Shown one piece after another: positions 36,162 to 47,085 of a stretch of 64,000 nucleotides of DNA. Below the pieces are notes generated by a model that was not told the origin of the DNA, did not search any database, and was given only the letters and a program-made list of their open reading frames with translations. Source of the stretch: Phenylobacterium sp. (GTDB lineage Bacteria; Pseudomonadota; Alphaproteobacteria; Caulobacterales; Caulobacteraceae); NCBI RefSeq assembly GCF_016124325.1, contig NZ_WGNY01000040.1, positions 1 to 64,000 on the forward strand, written 5' to 3'. Each line of letters starts with the position of its first letter. The stretch's first letter is position 1. The position numbers and the translations under genes were made by a program.

Positions 36162-36182
36162 ATCGTGCCGCGATATTTTTTT
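36162..36182 (+). terminator. Weak terminator with T7 tract after the CDF gene
   Basis: ATCG (36162-36165) and CGAT (36171-36174) can form a 4-bp stem, followed by seven T at 36176-36182. The stem is weak but such a T run is unusual in this sequence. Confidence 0.4.
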
Positions 36183-36200
36183 CCGAATTGGCTCCCCTGC

Positions 36201-36231
36201 GCGGAACCTAGGCCGGGTCTGACGGTTCCGC
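36201..36231. promoter_or_regulatory. Inverted repeat upstream of the act-cox operon
   Basis: Perfect 8-bp arms GCGGAACC (36201-36208) and GGTTCCGC (36224-36231) around a 15-nt spacer, 50-80 nt before actA. GGAAC-N16-GGTT within it also resembles an ECF promoter with one mismatch in the -10. Either an operator or a promoter is possible. Confidence 0.45.
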
Positions 36232-36280
36232 TTGTCGCCACCATTGGATTGCGGAGCGACCGGGTCGGCGACGGACGGGA

Positions 36281-36946
36281 ATGCCACAGATCTTCAAGCC
36301 TTCGGCCGATACCTGGCTGCGCACCTTCGCGGCCGTCGCTGCGCTTGGCCTGATCGCCGCAGCGCTGTTCGGCGCCGGCGTGGCCCGTTCCGACTGGGTG
36401 ACGCGCGCGGGCTGGCCCGTCGAGCAGCCGGTTCCGTTCAGCCACAAGCACCATGTCGGCGATCTGGGCCTCGACTGCCGCTACTGCCACAGCGACGTGG
36501 AAGAAGGCCGCTACGCCGGCCTGCCCTCCAGCCACGTCTGCATTACCTGCCATTCGCAGCTCTGGACGGGCGCGGAAGTGCTCGAACCGGTCCGGGCGAG
36601 CTTCGCCGAGAACCGTCCGATCGCGTGGAAGCGCGTCGCCGCCCTGCCCGAGTACGTCTATTTCGACCACCACATCCATGTCGCGCGCGGGGTCCCGTGC
36701 GTGGAGTGCCACGGGCGCATCGACGAGATGCCGCTGACCTGGCGCGCCAAGCCGCTGCAGATGCGATTCTGCATCGACTGCCACCGCGATCCCGCGCCCC
36801 GTCTGCGCCCCGTCAACCAGGTCACGCGCATGGACTGGACGGGCTGGGCGAGCGACCCGGCCAACCGCGGCTTCGGCGAACGGGCCATGCGCAGGTTCCA
36901 CATCCAGCCGGCCAAGCTGACCGACTGCAACGTCTGCCACAGGTGA
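36281..36946 (+). CDS. actA: Alternative complex III subunit ActA, pentahaem cytochrome c
   Basis: A 221-residue membrane-anchored cytochrome. One N-terminal transmembrane segment (about 14-34) is followed by five CxxCH haem-binding motifs at residues 66-70, 87-91, 140-144, 164-168 and 216-220. The pattern SHKHHVGDLGLDCRYCH is typical of ActA. It passes electrons from the quinol-oxidising core to the monohaem ActE or the oxidase in the periplasm. It is the first gene of a twelve-gene operon; actB begins 4 nt after its stop. Confidence 0.95.
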   Translation: MPQIFKPSADTWLRTFAAVAALGLIAAALFGAGVARSDWVTRAGWPVEQPVPFSHKHHVGDLGLDCRYCHSDVEEGRYAGLPSSHVCITCHSQLWTGAEVLEPVRASFAENRPIAWKRVAALPEYVYFDHHIHVARGVPCVECHGRIDEMPLTWRAKPLQMRFCIDCHRDPAPRLRPVNQVTRMDWTGWASDPANRGFGERAMRRFHIQPAKLTDCNVCHR

Positions 36947-36950
36947 TCGG

Positions 36951-39890
36951 ATGGCGGCGCGGACGGGATCGGTGAAGCGACGCGCCCAGGCCCAGGCGGC
37001 CGGGGCGCTGGCCGGACGGACCGGCCGCCGGTTCTGGCGCGCGCTGGAAGAACTGGCCGACGCCCCATCGTTCCGCCGCGCGCTGCGCGCCGAATTCCCC
37101 AACGCGTTCGAAGGCGTCTCCGACACGGACCGCCGCGACGTCCTGCGGGTGATGGGCGCCTCGTTGGCGCTCGCCGGGCTCGGCGGTTGCACGCCGGCGC
37201 CCGCCCCTGATGCGCGGCCCTACGTCACCCAGCCGGACCAGACCGTCCTTGGCCGCCCGCGCTTCTACGCGACCGCCGTGACCTTCGACGGCTATGCGCA
37301 ACCGGTGCTGGGCGAGACGCACGAAGGCCGCCCGACCAAGCTGGAAGGCCTGCCCGAGCATCCGGCCGTCCGCGGCAGCGCCGACGCCTTCACCCAGGCC
37401 GCCATTCTCGACCTATACGATCCCGACCGGTCGCGGGGCCCGCTGCATCTCAACCAGCCCTGCGACTGGGCGGCGTTCGACACGGCCATGGTGGAGAACG
37501 GGGCGCATCTCGACGCCACCGGCGGCGAGGGTTTCCGCCTGCTGACCGGACCCGCGACCTCGCCGACCCTGGCCCGCCAGGTGGCGGCCCTCCTCCGGCG
37601 CTGGCCCAGGGCGCGGTGGCATGTGCACGACCCGGCGGGCGGCGACCTGCGCCGGGAGGCGACGCGGTTCGCGTTCGGCCGCCCGCTGGACGCTCTGCCC
37701 CGCCTCGACCGCTGCGCCGCGATCGTCAGTTTCGACGACGACCTCCTGGGCCCTGGCCCGCGCCAGACCGCCAACGCCCGCGACTGGTCGGCCGCCCGCA
37801 AGGCGTTCCAGGCCGACGGCGAACCGTGCCGCCTGCTGGTCGCCGAGCCGGCCCCGACGCTGACGGGCGCCATCGCCGGCGAGCGGCTCGTCGCCTCGGC
37901 GGATGAGACGGGATTGCTGCTCCGGGCGCTGGCGGCGCGCTTCAGCGAAGGGCCCGAGCCGAGCCTCGCCCTCACGGCCCGGCAGGTCGAATGGCTGAAC
38001 GCCGCCGAGGCCGCGCTGCGCGCTGCGCCGGGCGCGGCGCTGGTCACGGCCGGACCCTGGTGCGATCCGGCGGCGCAGGCGCTCGCGCTGCGGCTGACCG
38101 CGCGCCTGGGCGGCCTGGGGCGGACCCTGAGCCTGGTCGAGCCGATCCAGGCCTGGCCCGACGGGGACGGTTCCCTGGCCGCGCTGGTCGCCGACATGGC
38201 CGCCGGGCGCGTCGACACCTTGGCGATCCTCGACGCCAACCCGGCCTATTCCGCGCCCGCAGACCTCGGCTTCGCCGCCGCCTTGCGCAAGGTGCGCCTG
38301 CGCATCCACGCCGGGCTGCACGCCGACGAGACGGCGACCCTGTGCCATTGGCACGCGCCGTTGGCGCACGACCTGGAAAGCTGGAGCGACGCCCGCGCCG
38401 TCGACGGTCGCCCCAGTCTGATCCAGCCCCTGGTGCAGCCGTTCTACAGCGTGCGGGCCCGCTCGGCGGTGCTGGAGAACCTCCAGGGCCGACTGGACGC
38501 GAACCCGCGGGACCTGCTGGTCGAGACCTGGCGCGCGCGCCTGGGCGACTGGGGCGATCCACGTTGGAACGCCGCCCTGGCCGCCGGCTTCCTCGACCAG
38601 CCGGCCGGGGAGGTCTCGGCCTCGCCGACCGCCGCGCCGCCGCCGTCGAGCGCGCCGCGCGCGGAGGGCCTGACGGTGCTGGTGCGGCCCGACCCCTGCC
38701 TCTGGGACGGCGCGCGGGCCAACAATCCCTGGCTCCAGGAACTGCCCAAGCCCTTCACCAAGCTCACCTGGGACAACGCCGTCCTGGTGGCGCCCGCCCT
38801 GGCCGCCTCGGCGAAGCTGAAGAACGGCGACGTCGTGCGCCTGGGCGCGGCGGGCCGCGAGATCACCGGCCCGGTCTGGGTCGTTCCCGGCCTGCACCGG
38901 CGCACGGTGCTGGTCCACACCGGCTACGGCCGGCGGGCCCCGCGGCAGCTCTGCGATGGCCGCGGCTTCGACGCCACGCCCCTGCGGACCGCCGCCTCGC
39001 CCTGGCGGCTCGACGGCGCGCGCCTCGAGCGGACGGGCCGTCGCGCCGAACTCGCCAGCACCCAGCTCAACACCGCCCTGGACGGCTTCGACTTCGTCCG
39101 CACCACGAGCCGGGCCGACGTCGCGCCCGCGCCGCCCCCCGAGCCGCCGCCGACGCTCTATCCCGAGAAGGTCCGCGAGGGGCCGCAGTGGGGCATGGCC
39201 GTCGACACCGACCTCTGCATCGGCTGCAACGCGTGCGTCACCGCCTGCGACGCCGAGAACAACGTCGCCATGGTCGGCAAGGCCCAGGTCGCCAAGGGCC
39301 GCGAGATGCACTGGATGCGCATCGACCAGTACCACGAGGGGCCGCCCGACGATCCGCAGCTCTTCAACCAGCCGGTGCCGTGCATGCACTGCGAGGAGGC
39401 GCCCTGCGAGATGGGCTGCCCGGTCAATGCGACGGTCCACTCCCACGACGGACTGAACCTGCAGGTCTACAACCGCTGCATCGGCACGCGGACCTGCTCG
39501 TCGTTCTGTCCGTACAAGGTCCGGCGGTTCAACTGGTTCGACTTCACCGGCGACGACCCGCCCGAGCGCCAGGCCGCGCGCAATCCCGAGGTGACCGTCC
39601 GCGACCGCGGCGTGATGGAGAAGTGCACCTACTGCGTCCAGCGCATCGAGAAGGCGCGCATCCAGGCCAAGGTCGAGAACCGGCCGCTACGGGACGGCGA
39701 GGTGCGGACCGCCTGCCAGCAGACGTGCCCGACGGAGGCCATCGTGTTCGGCGACGTGTCCGACCCCGACAGCGCAGTCAGCCGCTTGAAGGCCCAGCGC
39801 CGCAACTACGCCCTGCTGGAGGAGGTGGGGACGCGGCCGCGCACCACCTACCTGGCGCGGCTGGCCGACCGGGAGCGCGGCGATGGCTGA
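36951..39890 (+). CDS. actB: Alternative complex III subunit ActB, molybdopterin-oxidoreductase-like Fe-S protein
   Basis: A 979-residue fusion of a B1 domain resembling molybdopterin oxidoreductases (about 75-725; no cofactor expected in ActB) and a B2 ferredoxin-like domain (about 740-975). The Fe-S ligands lie in CIGCNACVTACDAENN, CMHCEEAPCEMGCP, CIGTRTCSSFCP, CTYCVQRIE and CQQTCPTEA, enough for three [4Fe-4S] and one [3Fe-4S] cluster as known for ACIII. A twin-arginine-like start, DRRDVLRVMGASLALAGLGGC (about 61-81), fits export. It overlaps actC by 8 nt. Confidence 0.95.
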   Translation: MAARTGSVKRRAQAQAAGALAGRTGRRFWRALEELADAPSFRRALRAEFPNAFEGVSDTDRRDVLRVMGASLALAGLGGCTPAPAPDARPYVTQPDQTVLGRPRFYATAVTFDGYAQPVLGETHEGRPTKLEGLPEHPAVRGSADAFTQAAILDLYDPDRSRGPLHLNQPCDWAAFDTAMVENGAHLDATGGEGFRLLTGPATSPTLARQVAALLRRWPRARWHVHDPAGGDLRREATRFAFGRPLDALPRLDRCAAIVSFDDDLLGPGPRQTANARDWSAARKAFQADGEPCRLLVAEPAPTLTGAIAGERLVASADETGLLLRALAARFSEGPEPSLALTARQVEWLNAAEAALRAAPGAALVTAGPWCDPAAQALALRLTARLGGLGRTLSLVEPIQAWPDGDGSLAALVADMAAGRVDTLAILDANPAYSAPADLGFAAALRKVRLRIHAGLHADETATLCHWHAPLAHDLESWSDARAVDGRPSLIQPLVQPFYSVRARSAVLENLQGRLDANPRDLLVETWRARLGDWGDPRWNAALAAGFLDQPAGEVSASPTAAPPPSSAPRAEGLTVLVRPDPCLWDGARANNPWLQELPKPFTKLTWDNAVLVAPALAASAKLKNGDVVRLGAAGREITGPVWVVPGLHRRTVLVHTGYGRRAPRQLCDGRGFDATPLRTAASPWRLDGARLERTGRRAELASTQLNTALDGFDFVRTTSRADVAPAPPPEPPPTLYPEKVREGPQWGMAVDTDLCIGCNACVTACDAENNVAMVGKAQVAKGREMHWMRIDQYHEGPPDDPQLFNQPVPCMHCEEAPCEMGCPVNATVHSHDGLNLQVYNRCIGTRTCSSFCPYKVRRFNWFDFTGDDPPERQAARNPEVTVRDRGVMEKCTYCVQRIEKARIQAKVENRPLRDGEVRTACQQTCPTEAIVFGDVSDPDSAVSRLKAQRRNYALLEEVGTRPRTTYLARLADRERGDG

Positions 39891-41238
39891 GCGCCGCCCG
39901 AACCGCGCCTCCGACGCCGACCGCGACGCCGCGGTCACGCGCGCGATCACCCGGATCCCGCTCGACTACCCGCATCGCCTGGCCTGGTGGCTGTTCTTCC
40001 TCGCCGCGCTCGGCCTGCTGGCCGTCTTCCTCGTCTCGGTGACCGTGCTGTTCGCCCGCGGCGTCGGGGTGTGGGGCAACAACATCCCGGTCAACTGGGG
40101 CATCGCGATCTCCAACTACGTCTGGTGGCTGGGGATCGGCCAGGGCGGCACCCTGATCTCGGCGCTGCTGCTGCTGGTGCAGCAGCACTGGCGCAATTCG
40201 CTGAACCGCTTCGCCGAGACCGTGACGGTGTTCGCGGTGATCTGCGCCGGCATCTACCCGATCCTGCACCTGGGCCGACCGTGGCTCTTCTACTGGATGG
40301 CGCCCTACCCCAGCACCATGGGCGTGTGGCCGCAGTTCAAGAGCCCGCTGGCCTGGGACTTCTTCGCCGTCGTCACCTACCTGACCGTCTCGATCGTCTT
40401 CTGGTACGTGGGCGCGATCCCCGACTTCGCCTCGACCCGCGACCGCGCCAAGCGGCGCAGCGCCCAGGTGTTCTATGGCCTCCTCGCTTTGGGCTGGCGC
40501 GGCGCCGCGCGGCACTGGGCCCGCTGGCGCCAGGCCTACCGGCTCAGCGCGGCCCTGGCGGTGCCGCTGGTGGTGTCGTTCCACTCCGAGGTTTCGCTGC
40601 TGATGTCGGCGGGGCCGATCCCGGGCTGGGCCTCGACCGTGTTCCCCGCCCACTTCGTGGCGGGCGCGGCGTTCTCGGGCTTCGCCGTCGTGGCGATGCT
40701 GGCGACCGTCCTGCGCAAGACCCTGGGCCTGCAGGACCTGGTCACCGCCAAGCACCTCGACATGCTGGGCAAGCTGATGCTCGTGACCGGAATGCTGACC
40801 GCCTACGGCTACTTCGCCGAGGCGTTCAACGCGCTCTATTCCGGGGAGGCGCACGAGCTCCAGACCCTGCGCGACCGGTTCGCCGGCGCCTATGCCTGGA
40901 GCTATTGGGGGGCGGTCATCCTCAACTTCGTCCCGCTCCAGCTGATGTGGCTGCGGCGGTTCCGCTGCAACCCCGCCTGCCTGTTCCTGGTGGGCCTGAG
41001 CGGCGCGGTCGGCATGTGGCTGGAGCGCTACATGCTGGTCGTCACCTCGCTCTACCGCGACTACCTGGTGTCGTCCTGGGGCGCCTACCACGCCAGCGTC
41101 TGGGAATGGCTGCTCTTCGCCGGGACGGTCGGCCTCTTCATGGTCGGCTTCCTGCTCTTCGTGCGCTTGGCGCCGATGATGTCGGCCTTCGAGATCAAGG
41201 CCGCGATCTTCGAGCACGAGGAGTCGGTCGATGTCTGA
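39883..41238 (+). CDS. actC: Alternative complex III subunit ActC (NrfD/PsrC-like)
   Basis: A 451-residue integral membrane protein with about ten transmembrane helices of the NrfD/PsrC fold. It starts with a cytoplasmic tail and VTRAITRIPLDYPHRLAWW; WGNNIPVNWGIAISNYVWWLGIGQGG is the conserved quinol-site region. In ACIII ActC binds and oxidises quinol and is thought to contain proton half-channels. It overlaps actB by 8 nt and actD by 8 nt, indicating strict translational coupling. Confidence 0.95.
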   Translation: MAERRPNRASDADRDAAVTRAITRIPLDYPHRLAWWLFFLAALGLLAVFLVSVTVLFARGVGVWGNNIPVNWGIAISNYVWWLGIGQGGTLISALLLLVQQHWRNSLNRFAETVTVFAVICAGIYPILHLGRPWLFYWMAPYPSTMGVWPQFKSPLAWDFFAVVTYLTVSIVFWYVGAIPDFASTRDRAKRRSAQVFYGLLALGWRGAARHWARWRQAYRLSAALAVPLVVSFHSEVSLLMSAGPIPGWASTVFPAHFVAGAAFSGFAVVAMLATVLRKTLGLQDLVTAKHLDMLGKLMLVTGMLTAYGYFAEAFNALYSGEAHELQTLRDRFAGAYAWSYWGAVILNFVPLQLMWLRRFRCNPACLFLVGLSGAVGMWLERYMLVVTSLYRDYLVSSWGAYHASVWEWLLFAGTVGLFMVGFLLFVRLAPMMSAFEIKAAIFEHEESVDV

Positions 41239-41791
41239 CCGGAAGGCCGGCGACCGCATCTATGGGCTCGTGGCCGAGTTCGACCGGCCGGAGAAGCTGC
41301 TGGAGGCCGCGCGGCGCGCCCGCGAGGCCGGCTTCGTGCGCTTCGAGGCCTGCTCGCCCTTCCCCATCGAGGGCCTGAGCGAGGTCATAGGCTTCCACGA
41401 GCCCTGGACGCCGCTCGCCACCCTGCTCGGCGCGATCGCCGGCGTGGCGTTGGGCTACGGCCTGCAGGTCTATGCGGCGCAGGACTACCCCATCGACATC
41501 GGCGGCCGGCCGCTGGTCGCCCCGCCGGCCTTCGCCATCGTCACCTTCGAGTTCCTGATCCTGTTCGGCGTGCTGGGCGCCGTGGTGACCATGCTGGCGC
41601 TCGACCGCCTGCCGCGCCTGCACCATCCGCTGTTCGAGCTGGAGCGCTTCCATCTCGCGAGCCTCAACCGCTTCTTCCTGGTGATCGAGGCGCGCGACCC
41701 CAAGTTCCACCCACGCCGCAGCCGCGACTTCCTGGAGAAGCTGGATCCGGTGCGCGTCGACGAGGCGCCGTTCGCCGAGGCGCAAGCATGA
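41231..41791 (+). CDS. actD: Alternative complex III subunit ActD (DUF3341)
   Basis: A 186-residue protein with a soluble N-terminal part (YGLVAEFDRPEKLLEAARRAREAGF, a ferredoxin-like fold) and two transmembrane segments (about 55-76 and 98-118), followed by a C-terminal region with ERFHLASLNRFFLVIEARDPKFHPRRSRDFLEKL. This matches ActD/DUF3341. It is a structural membrane subunit. It overlaps actC by 8 nt and actE by 4 nt. Confidence 0.93.
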   Translation: MSDRKAGDRIYGLVAEFDRPEKLLEAARRAREAGFVRFEACSPFPIEGLSEVIGFHEPWTPLATLLGAIAGVALGYGLQVYAAQDYPIDIGGRPLVAPPAFAIVTFEFLILFGVLGAVVTMLALDRLPRLHHPLFELERFHLASLNRFFLVIEARDPKFHPRRSRDFLEKLDPVRVDEAPFAEAQA

Positions 41792-42321
41792 GGCCGTGGC
41801 TCGTCCTCCTCCTGTTGCCGGCGCTGGCCGGTTGCGACGAGATGTCCCGACAGCCGCGCGACGACGTCTATCGCGCCTCGCCCCTGTTCGCCGACGGCGC
41901 GGCGATGCAGGCGCCTCCGCCGGGAGCCGTGGCGCGCGACGCGCCGGCCTGGGACGCGGCGCTGGCCGAGCGGCCGCCCATGACGCCGGCGCTGCTGGCC
42001 CGCGGCCGCGAGCGATATCGGATCTTCTGCCAGCCCTGCCACGACGCGTCGGGCTCGGGTCACGGGATCATCCCAGCTCGCGGCTTCCCGCAGCCGCCCG
42101 ACTTCAATTCCGAGCGCCTGCGCCAGGCTTCGTCCCAGACCTTCGTCGACGTGATCGGTCACGGCCATGGCGTTATGTTCGCCTACGGCGATCGCGTGCC
42201 GCCCGGCGACCGCTGGGCGATCGCCGCCTACATCCGCGCGCTCCAACTCAGCCAGCACGCGCCCGCCGCCGACCTGGCCGCTGGGGACCGCGCCCGACTG
42301 GAGGCCCCGCATGGCCGGTAG
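41788..42321 (+). CDS. actE: Alternative complex III subunit ActE, monohaem cytochrome c lipoprotein
   Basis: A 177-residue protein with a lipoprotein signal (LLLLPALAGCDEM; lipobox LAGC) and one class I cytochrome c domain. The haem motif is CQPCH in RIFCQPCHDASGSGHG (about 81-85) and a candidate axial Met lies in GHGVMFAYGDRV. It shuttles electrons between ActA and the oxidase. It overlaps actD by 4 nt and actF by 11 nt. Confidence 0.94.
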   Translation: MRPWLVLLLLPALAGCDEMSRQPRDDVYRASPLFADGAAMQAPPPGAVARDAPAWDAALAERPPMTPALLARGRERYRIFCQPCHDASGSGHGIIPARGFPQPPDFNSERLRQASSQTFVDVIGHGHGVMFAYGDRVPPGDRWAIAAYIRALQLSQHAPAADLAAGDRARLEAPHGR

Positions 42322-43357
42322 GCTGACGCGCGGCGATCGCCTGGCGCTGGCCGGGTTGGCGGGATGCGGCGCGGCGCTCGTCCTGGCCGCCGTGCTCCCG
42401 CCGACCGCCTGGCGGGCTTGGCTCGCCGCGGCCTTCGCCTGCGGCGCGACCCCGATCGGCGCCATGGCGCTGCTGATGACCATGCGGCTCGTGCCCGGCG
42501 ACTGGGCGCAGGAGCTGGGGCCGTTCATGGAGGCCGGCGTGCTGCTGCTGCCGCTCTGCGCCGTCCTGCTTGTCCCGGTGCTCGTCGAGGTCGGCGCGAT
42601 CTATCCCTGGATGACGGAGCAGGCCCCGACGGCGTTCAAGGCGGCGTGGCTCTCCCCGCTGTTCTTCGCAGCGCGCACCATCCTGTGGTTCGCCCTGCTG
42701 ATCGGCCTGGCGTTCCTCCTCGTGGTCCGGCGACTCACGGCCCCCGCCATCGCCTGCGTGGGCGTGATCCTCTTCCCGGTCCTCGGCGCCTTCGTCGCCA
42801 TCGACTGGGTGCTGTCGCTCGCCCCGAACTTCGCGTCGTCGGGGTTCGGCCTCTACGTCATCTGCATCCAGGCGCTCAGCGCGATGGCGATGGCGATGGC
42901 GGCGCTGGTCGCTTCGGGCCGGACGATCCAGCGACCCGGAATCCTCGGCGGGGTGCTGCTCAGCCTGCTGCTGCTGTGGGCCTATTTCGCCTTCATGCAC
43001 TACCTGATCGTCTGGTCGGAGAACCTTCCGGCCGGCGTGCGCTGGTACCAGCGGCGATCGGGCGGCTGGGGACTCCTGATGTGGGCGATTGCCGCCACCC
43101 GGCTGGCGCCGGCCTTCCTCCTGTTCTTCCGGGCGGTGCGAAAGAGCCCGCCGCGCCTGCTCGTTCTCAGCCTCGTCGTGCTGGGCGGGACGGTGCTGGA
43201 GGCCGCGTGGCTGATCCTGCCGGCCGACGGGGCCGGGCGCAGCGCGACGCCGCTCGACGGGGCGCTCTACGGCCTCGCTCTTGTCGCCATGACGGCGCTC
43301 ATGGCCGGACTGGCGCCGCGCGCCCTGGCCTGGCGCGACGCGAGGCGCGCGCCATGA
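42311..43357 (+). CDS. actF: Alternative complex III subunit ActF
   Basis: A 348-residue integral membrane protein with about ten transmembrane helices, distantly related to ActC. The ATG at 42311 begins the first helix. Family-like blocks include WMTEQAPTAFKAAWLSPLFFAART and the helix LLSLLLLWAYFAFMHYLIVWSENLP. In ACIII structures ActF pairs with ActC in the membrane and is thought to support proton translocation. It overlaps both neighbours (11 nt and 4 nt). Confidence 0.93.
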   Translation: MAGRLTRGDRLALAGLAGCGAALVLAAVLPPTAWRAWLAAAFACGATPIGAMALLMTMRLVPGDWAQELGPFMEAGVLLLPLCAVLLVPVLVEVGAIYPWMTEQAPTAFKAAWLSPLFFAARTILWFALLIGLAFLLVVRRLTAPAIACVGVILFPVLGAFVAIDWVLSLAPNFASSGFGLYVICIQALSAMAMAMAALVASGRTIQRPGILGGVLLSLLLLWAYFAFMHYLIVWSENLPAGVRWYQRRSGGWGLLMWAIAATRLAPAFLLFFRAVRKSPPRLLVLSLVVLGGTVLEAAWLILPADGAGRSATPLDGALYGLALVAMTALMAGLAPRALAWRDARRAP

Positions 43358-43725
43358 GCCGCCGCGCCAACCCGGGATACCAGGTCGACGAGACCTCGGC
43401 CCGCATCGCCGGCCTCACGCTGCTGGGCCTGATCGCGCTGATCCCGCTGAGCGCTCTCCTGATGTGGGCGATGTTCCTGGCGTTCGCCGCCTGGCGGCCC
43501 GGCCCGCCGCCGACGCCGGCCCAGCCCTCGACGGCCGCTGCTCCGGCCCCGCAGCTCCAGGCCGCGCCGATGGCGGAGCGGCTGGTGATCGAGCGCGCCG
43601 CGGACGACCGGCTCTCGGGCTACGCCTGGATCGACCGCCAGGCCGGGCTGGCGCGCATCCCCATCGGGCGGGCCATGGCGATCCAGGCCACGCGCGGCTG
43701 GCCCGACGCGGAGGCCCGGCCATGA
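43354..43725 (+). CDS. Uncharacterised membrane protein of the act-cox operon
   Basis: A 123-residue product with one or two hydrophobic segments (about 18-46), a Pro/Ala-rich linker (about 50-75) and a small conserved-looking end, MAERLVIERAADDRLSGYAWIDRQAGLARIPIGRAMAIQATRGWPD. The RIPIxRAM motif recalls small proteins in other alphaproteobacterial oxidase clusters, but I know no characterised member. Overlaps of 4 nt with actF and with the sco gene place it inside the operon. A structural or assembly role in the ACIII-oxidase assembly is inferred from context. Confidence 0.82.
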   Translation: MSRRANPGYQVDETSARIAGLTLLGLIALIPLSALLMWAMFLAFAAWRPGPPPTPAQPSTAAAPAPQLQAAPMAERLVIERAADDRLSGYAWIDRQAGLARIPIGRAMAIQATRGWPDAEARP

Positions 43726-44516
43726 TCTCGCGCGCGGTCCTGGCGGTGATCGTCGCCCTCGTCCTGGCCGCCGGTGCGGCCGCGCGACCCGAACCGTTCG
43801 ATCCGTTCGGCGCCGCGGGCGTCGACCAGAAGCCCGGCGCGCAGATCCCGCTCGACCGCCGGTTCCAGGACGAGACCGGCCGAACGGTCAGCCTACGCGA
43901 GCTCGCCGACGGAAAGCCGCTGGTGCTGGCGCCAGTGCAGCATCGCTGTCCCAACCTGTGCGCGCTCACGCTGGAAGGCCTGCGCGACGCCTTCACCGGA
44001 CAGTCGTTCAAGCCCGGCAAGGATTTCGTGCTCGTGGCGCTGGGCATCGATCCCCACGAGACCCGCGACGCCGCGGAGCTGTCCGAGCGGCGCATGACCG
44101 GCGGGCCGGACGCGGCCAGCGGCATCCACGCCCTGACCGGCAAGCCGGAAGACATCGCCGCGGTCACCAAGGCGCTGGGCTACCGCTACGCCTGGGATCC
44201 CCGCATCGGCCAGTACGCCCACATCGCCGCCGTGGCGGTCCTGACGCCGAAGGGCAAGCTGGCGCGCTGGCTCTACGGCCTGGCGCCCAAGCCGGAGGAC
44301 TTCCACCTCGCCCTGATCGACGCCGGGCAGGGGCAGGTCGGCGACCTGGGCGATCAGATCCGCCTGCTCTGCTACCACTACGACCCGGTCACCGGCCAAT
44401 ACAGCAACCTCATCTGGTCGGCGCTGCGCTGGGGCGGCGGGCTCACCATCGCAGGCCTCGCCGGGATCATCGGCTTCGCCATGCTGCGCGAACGTCGCCG
44501 CAGGCGGGTCGCATGA
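43722..44516 (+). CDS. Sco1/SenC-family copper chaperone
   Basis: A 264-residue protein with an N-terminal signal (about 1-20), a thioredoxin-fold Sco domain and a C-terminal membrane anchor (about 235-255). The copper ligands are conserved: Cys76 and Cys80 (CPNLC) and His167 (YAHIAAV). Sco proteins load CuA of cytochrome oxidase subunit II, whose gene follows immediately with a 4-nt overlap, so CoxB is the likely client. Confidence 0.93.
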   Translation: MISRAVLAVIVALVLAAGAAARPEPFDPFGAAGVDQKPGAQIPLDRRFQDETGRTVSLRELADGKPLVLAPVQHRCPNLCALTLEGLRDAFTGQSFKPGKDFVLVALGIDPHETRDAAELSERRMTGGPDAASGIHALTGKPEDIAAVTKALGYRYAWDPRIGQYAHIAAVAVLTPKGKLARWLYGLAPKPEDFHLALIDAGQGQVGDLGDQIRLLCYHYDPVTGQYSNLIWSALRWGGGLTIAGLAGIIGFAMLRERRRRRVA

Positions 44517-45453
44517 GCGGGCTGTTCCAATTGGCGCCGCCTGAGGCGTCGGCCCACGCCGCCCAGGTGGACCACATCTTCCTGGGCTTCCTGGCGCTTA
44601 CCGTGCTGCTCACCGCCCCGGTGTTCGTGCTGCTCATCTACTACGCCGCGAAGTATCGGCAGGGCCGCCCGGCCGACCGCACGCACGCCCCCAGCCGCGG
44701 CCCGCTGATCGAGACCTCCTGGGCCGTGATCCCGTTCCTGCTGGCCATCGGGTTCTTCGTCTGGGGGACCTTCCTGTTCTTCCAGGGCAGTCGCGCGCCG
44801 CTGGACGCCCTGACGATCAACGTCGTCGGCAAGCAGTGGATGTGGAAGTTCGAGCATCCCGGCGGGCAGCGCGAGATCGATGCGCTGCACGTCCCGACCG
44901 GCCGGCCGGTGCGCCTGGTGATGACGTCCCAGGACGTGATCCACAGCCTCTACCTGCCGGCCCTGCGCCTGAAGCAGGACGTGCTGCCGGGGCGCTACAC
45001 CAGCCTGTGGTTCAACGCCGACCGGCCCGGCGTCTACGCCATCCGCTGCGCGGAGTTCTGCGGCTTCGACCACTCGGTGATGGGCGGGCGCTTCATTGTG
45101 ATGCGGCCGGAAGCCTACGCCCGCTGGCTGGCCCAGGCCGGCACGGACGGCTCGCTGGCCGACCAGGGCTTCAAGCTGTTCCGCGCGCATGGGTGCAGCG
45201 GCTGCCACAGCGACCAGTCGACCCGCCGCGCGCCCGCTCTCGCCGGGCTTTACGGCCGGGCCACCCCGCTCGAGGACGGGCGGATCGTCACCGCCGACGA
45301 CCAGTACCTGCGCGACAGCATCCTCTATCCGGCGCGCGACGTGGCCGCCGGCTACGCCCCCATCATGCCCACCTTCGCCGGACAGCTCTCGGAGGCCGAG
45401 GTCCTGCGGCTGGTGGCCTATCTGAAGTCGCTCGGACCGAAGGAGCCGGCCCA

Positions 45454-45457
<4 letters not shown>
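44513..45457 (+). CDS. coxB: caa3-type cytochrome oxidase subunit II with fused cytochrome c
   Basis: A 314-residue protein. Two transmembrane segments (about 22-46 and 68-90) precede a cupredoxin domain with CuA ligands His144, Cys179, Glu181, Cys183, His187 and Met190 ([12 protein letters not shown]), and a C-terminal class I cytochrome c (CSGCH, 228-232; candidate axial Met285 in IMPTF). The fused haem c defines the caa3 type and would accept electrons from ActE/ActA. No N-terminal signal beyond the first helix is apparent. It overlaps coxA by 4 nt. Confidence 0.95.
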
Positions 45458-47077
<1,620 letters not shown>

Positions 47078-47085
<8 letters not shown>

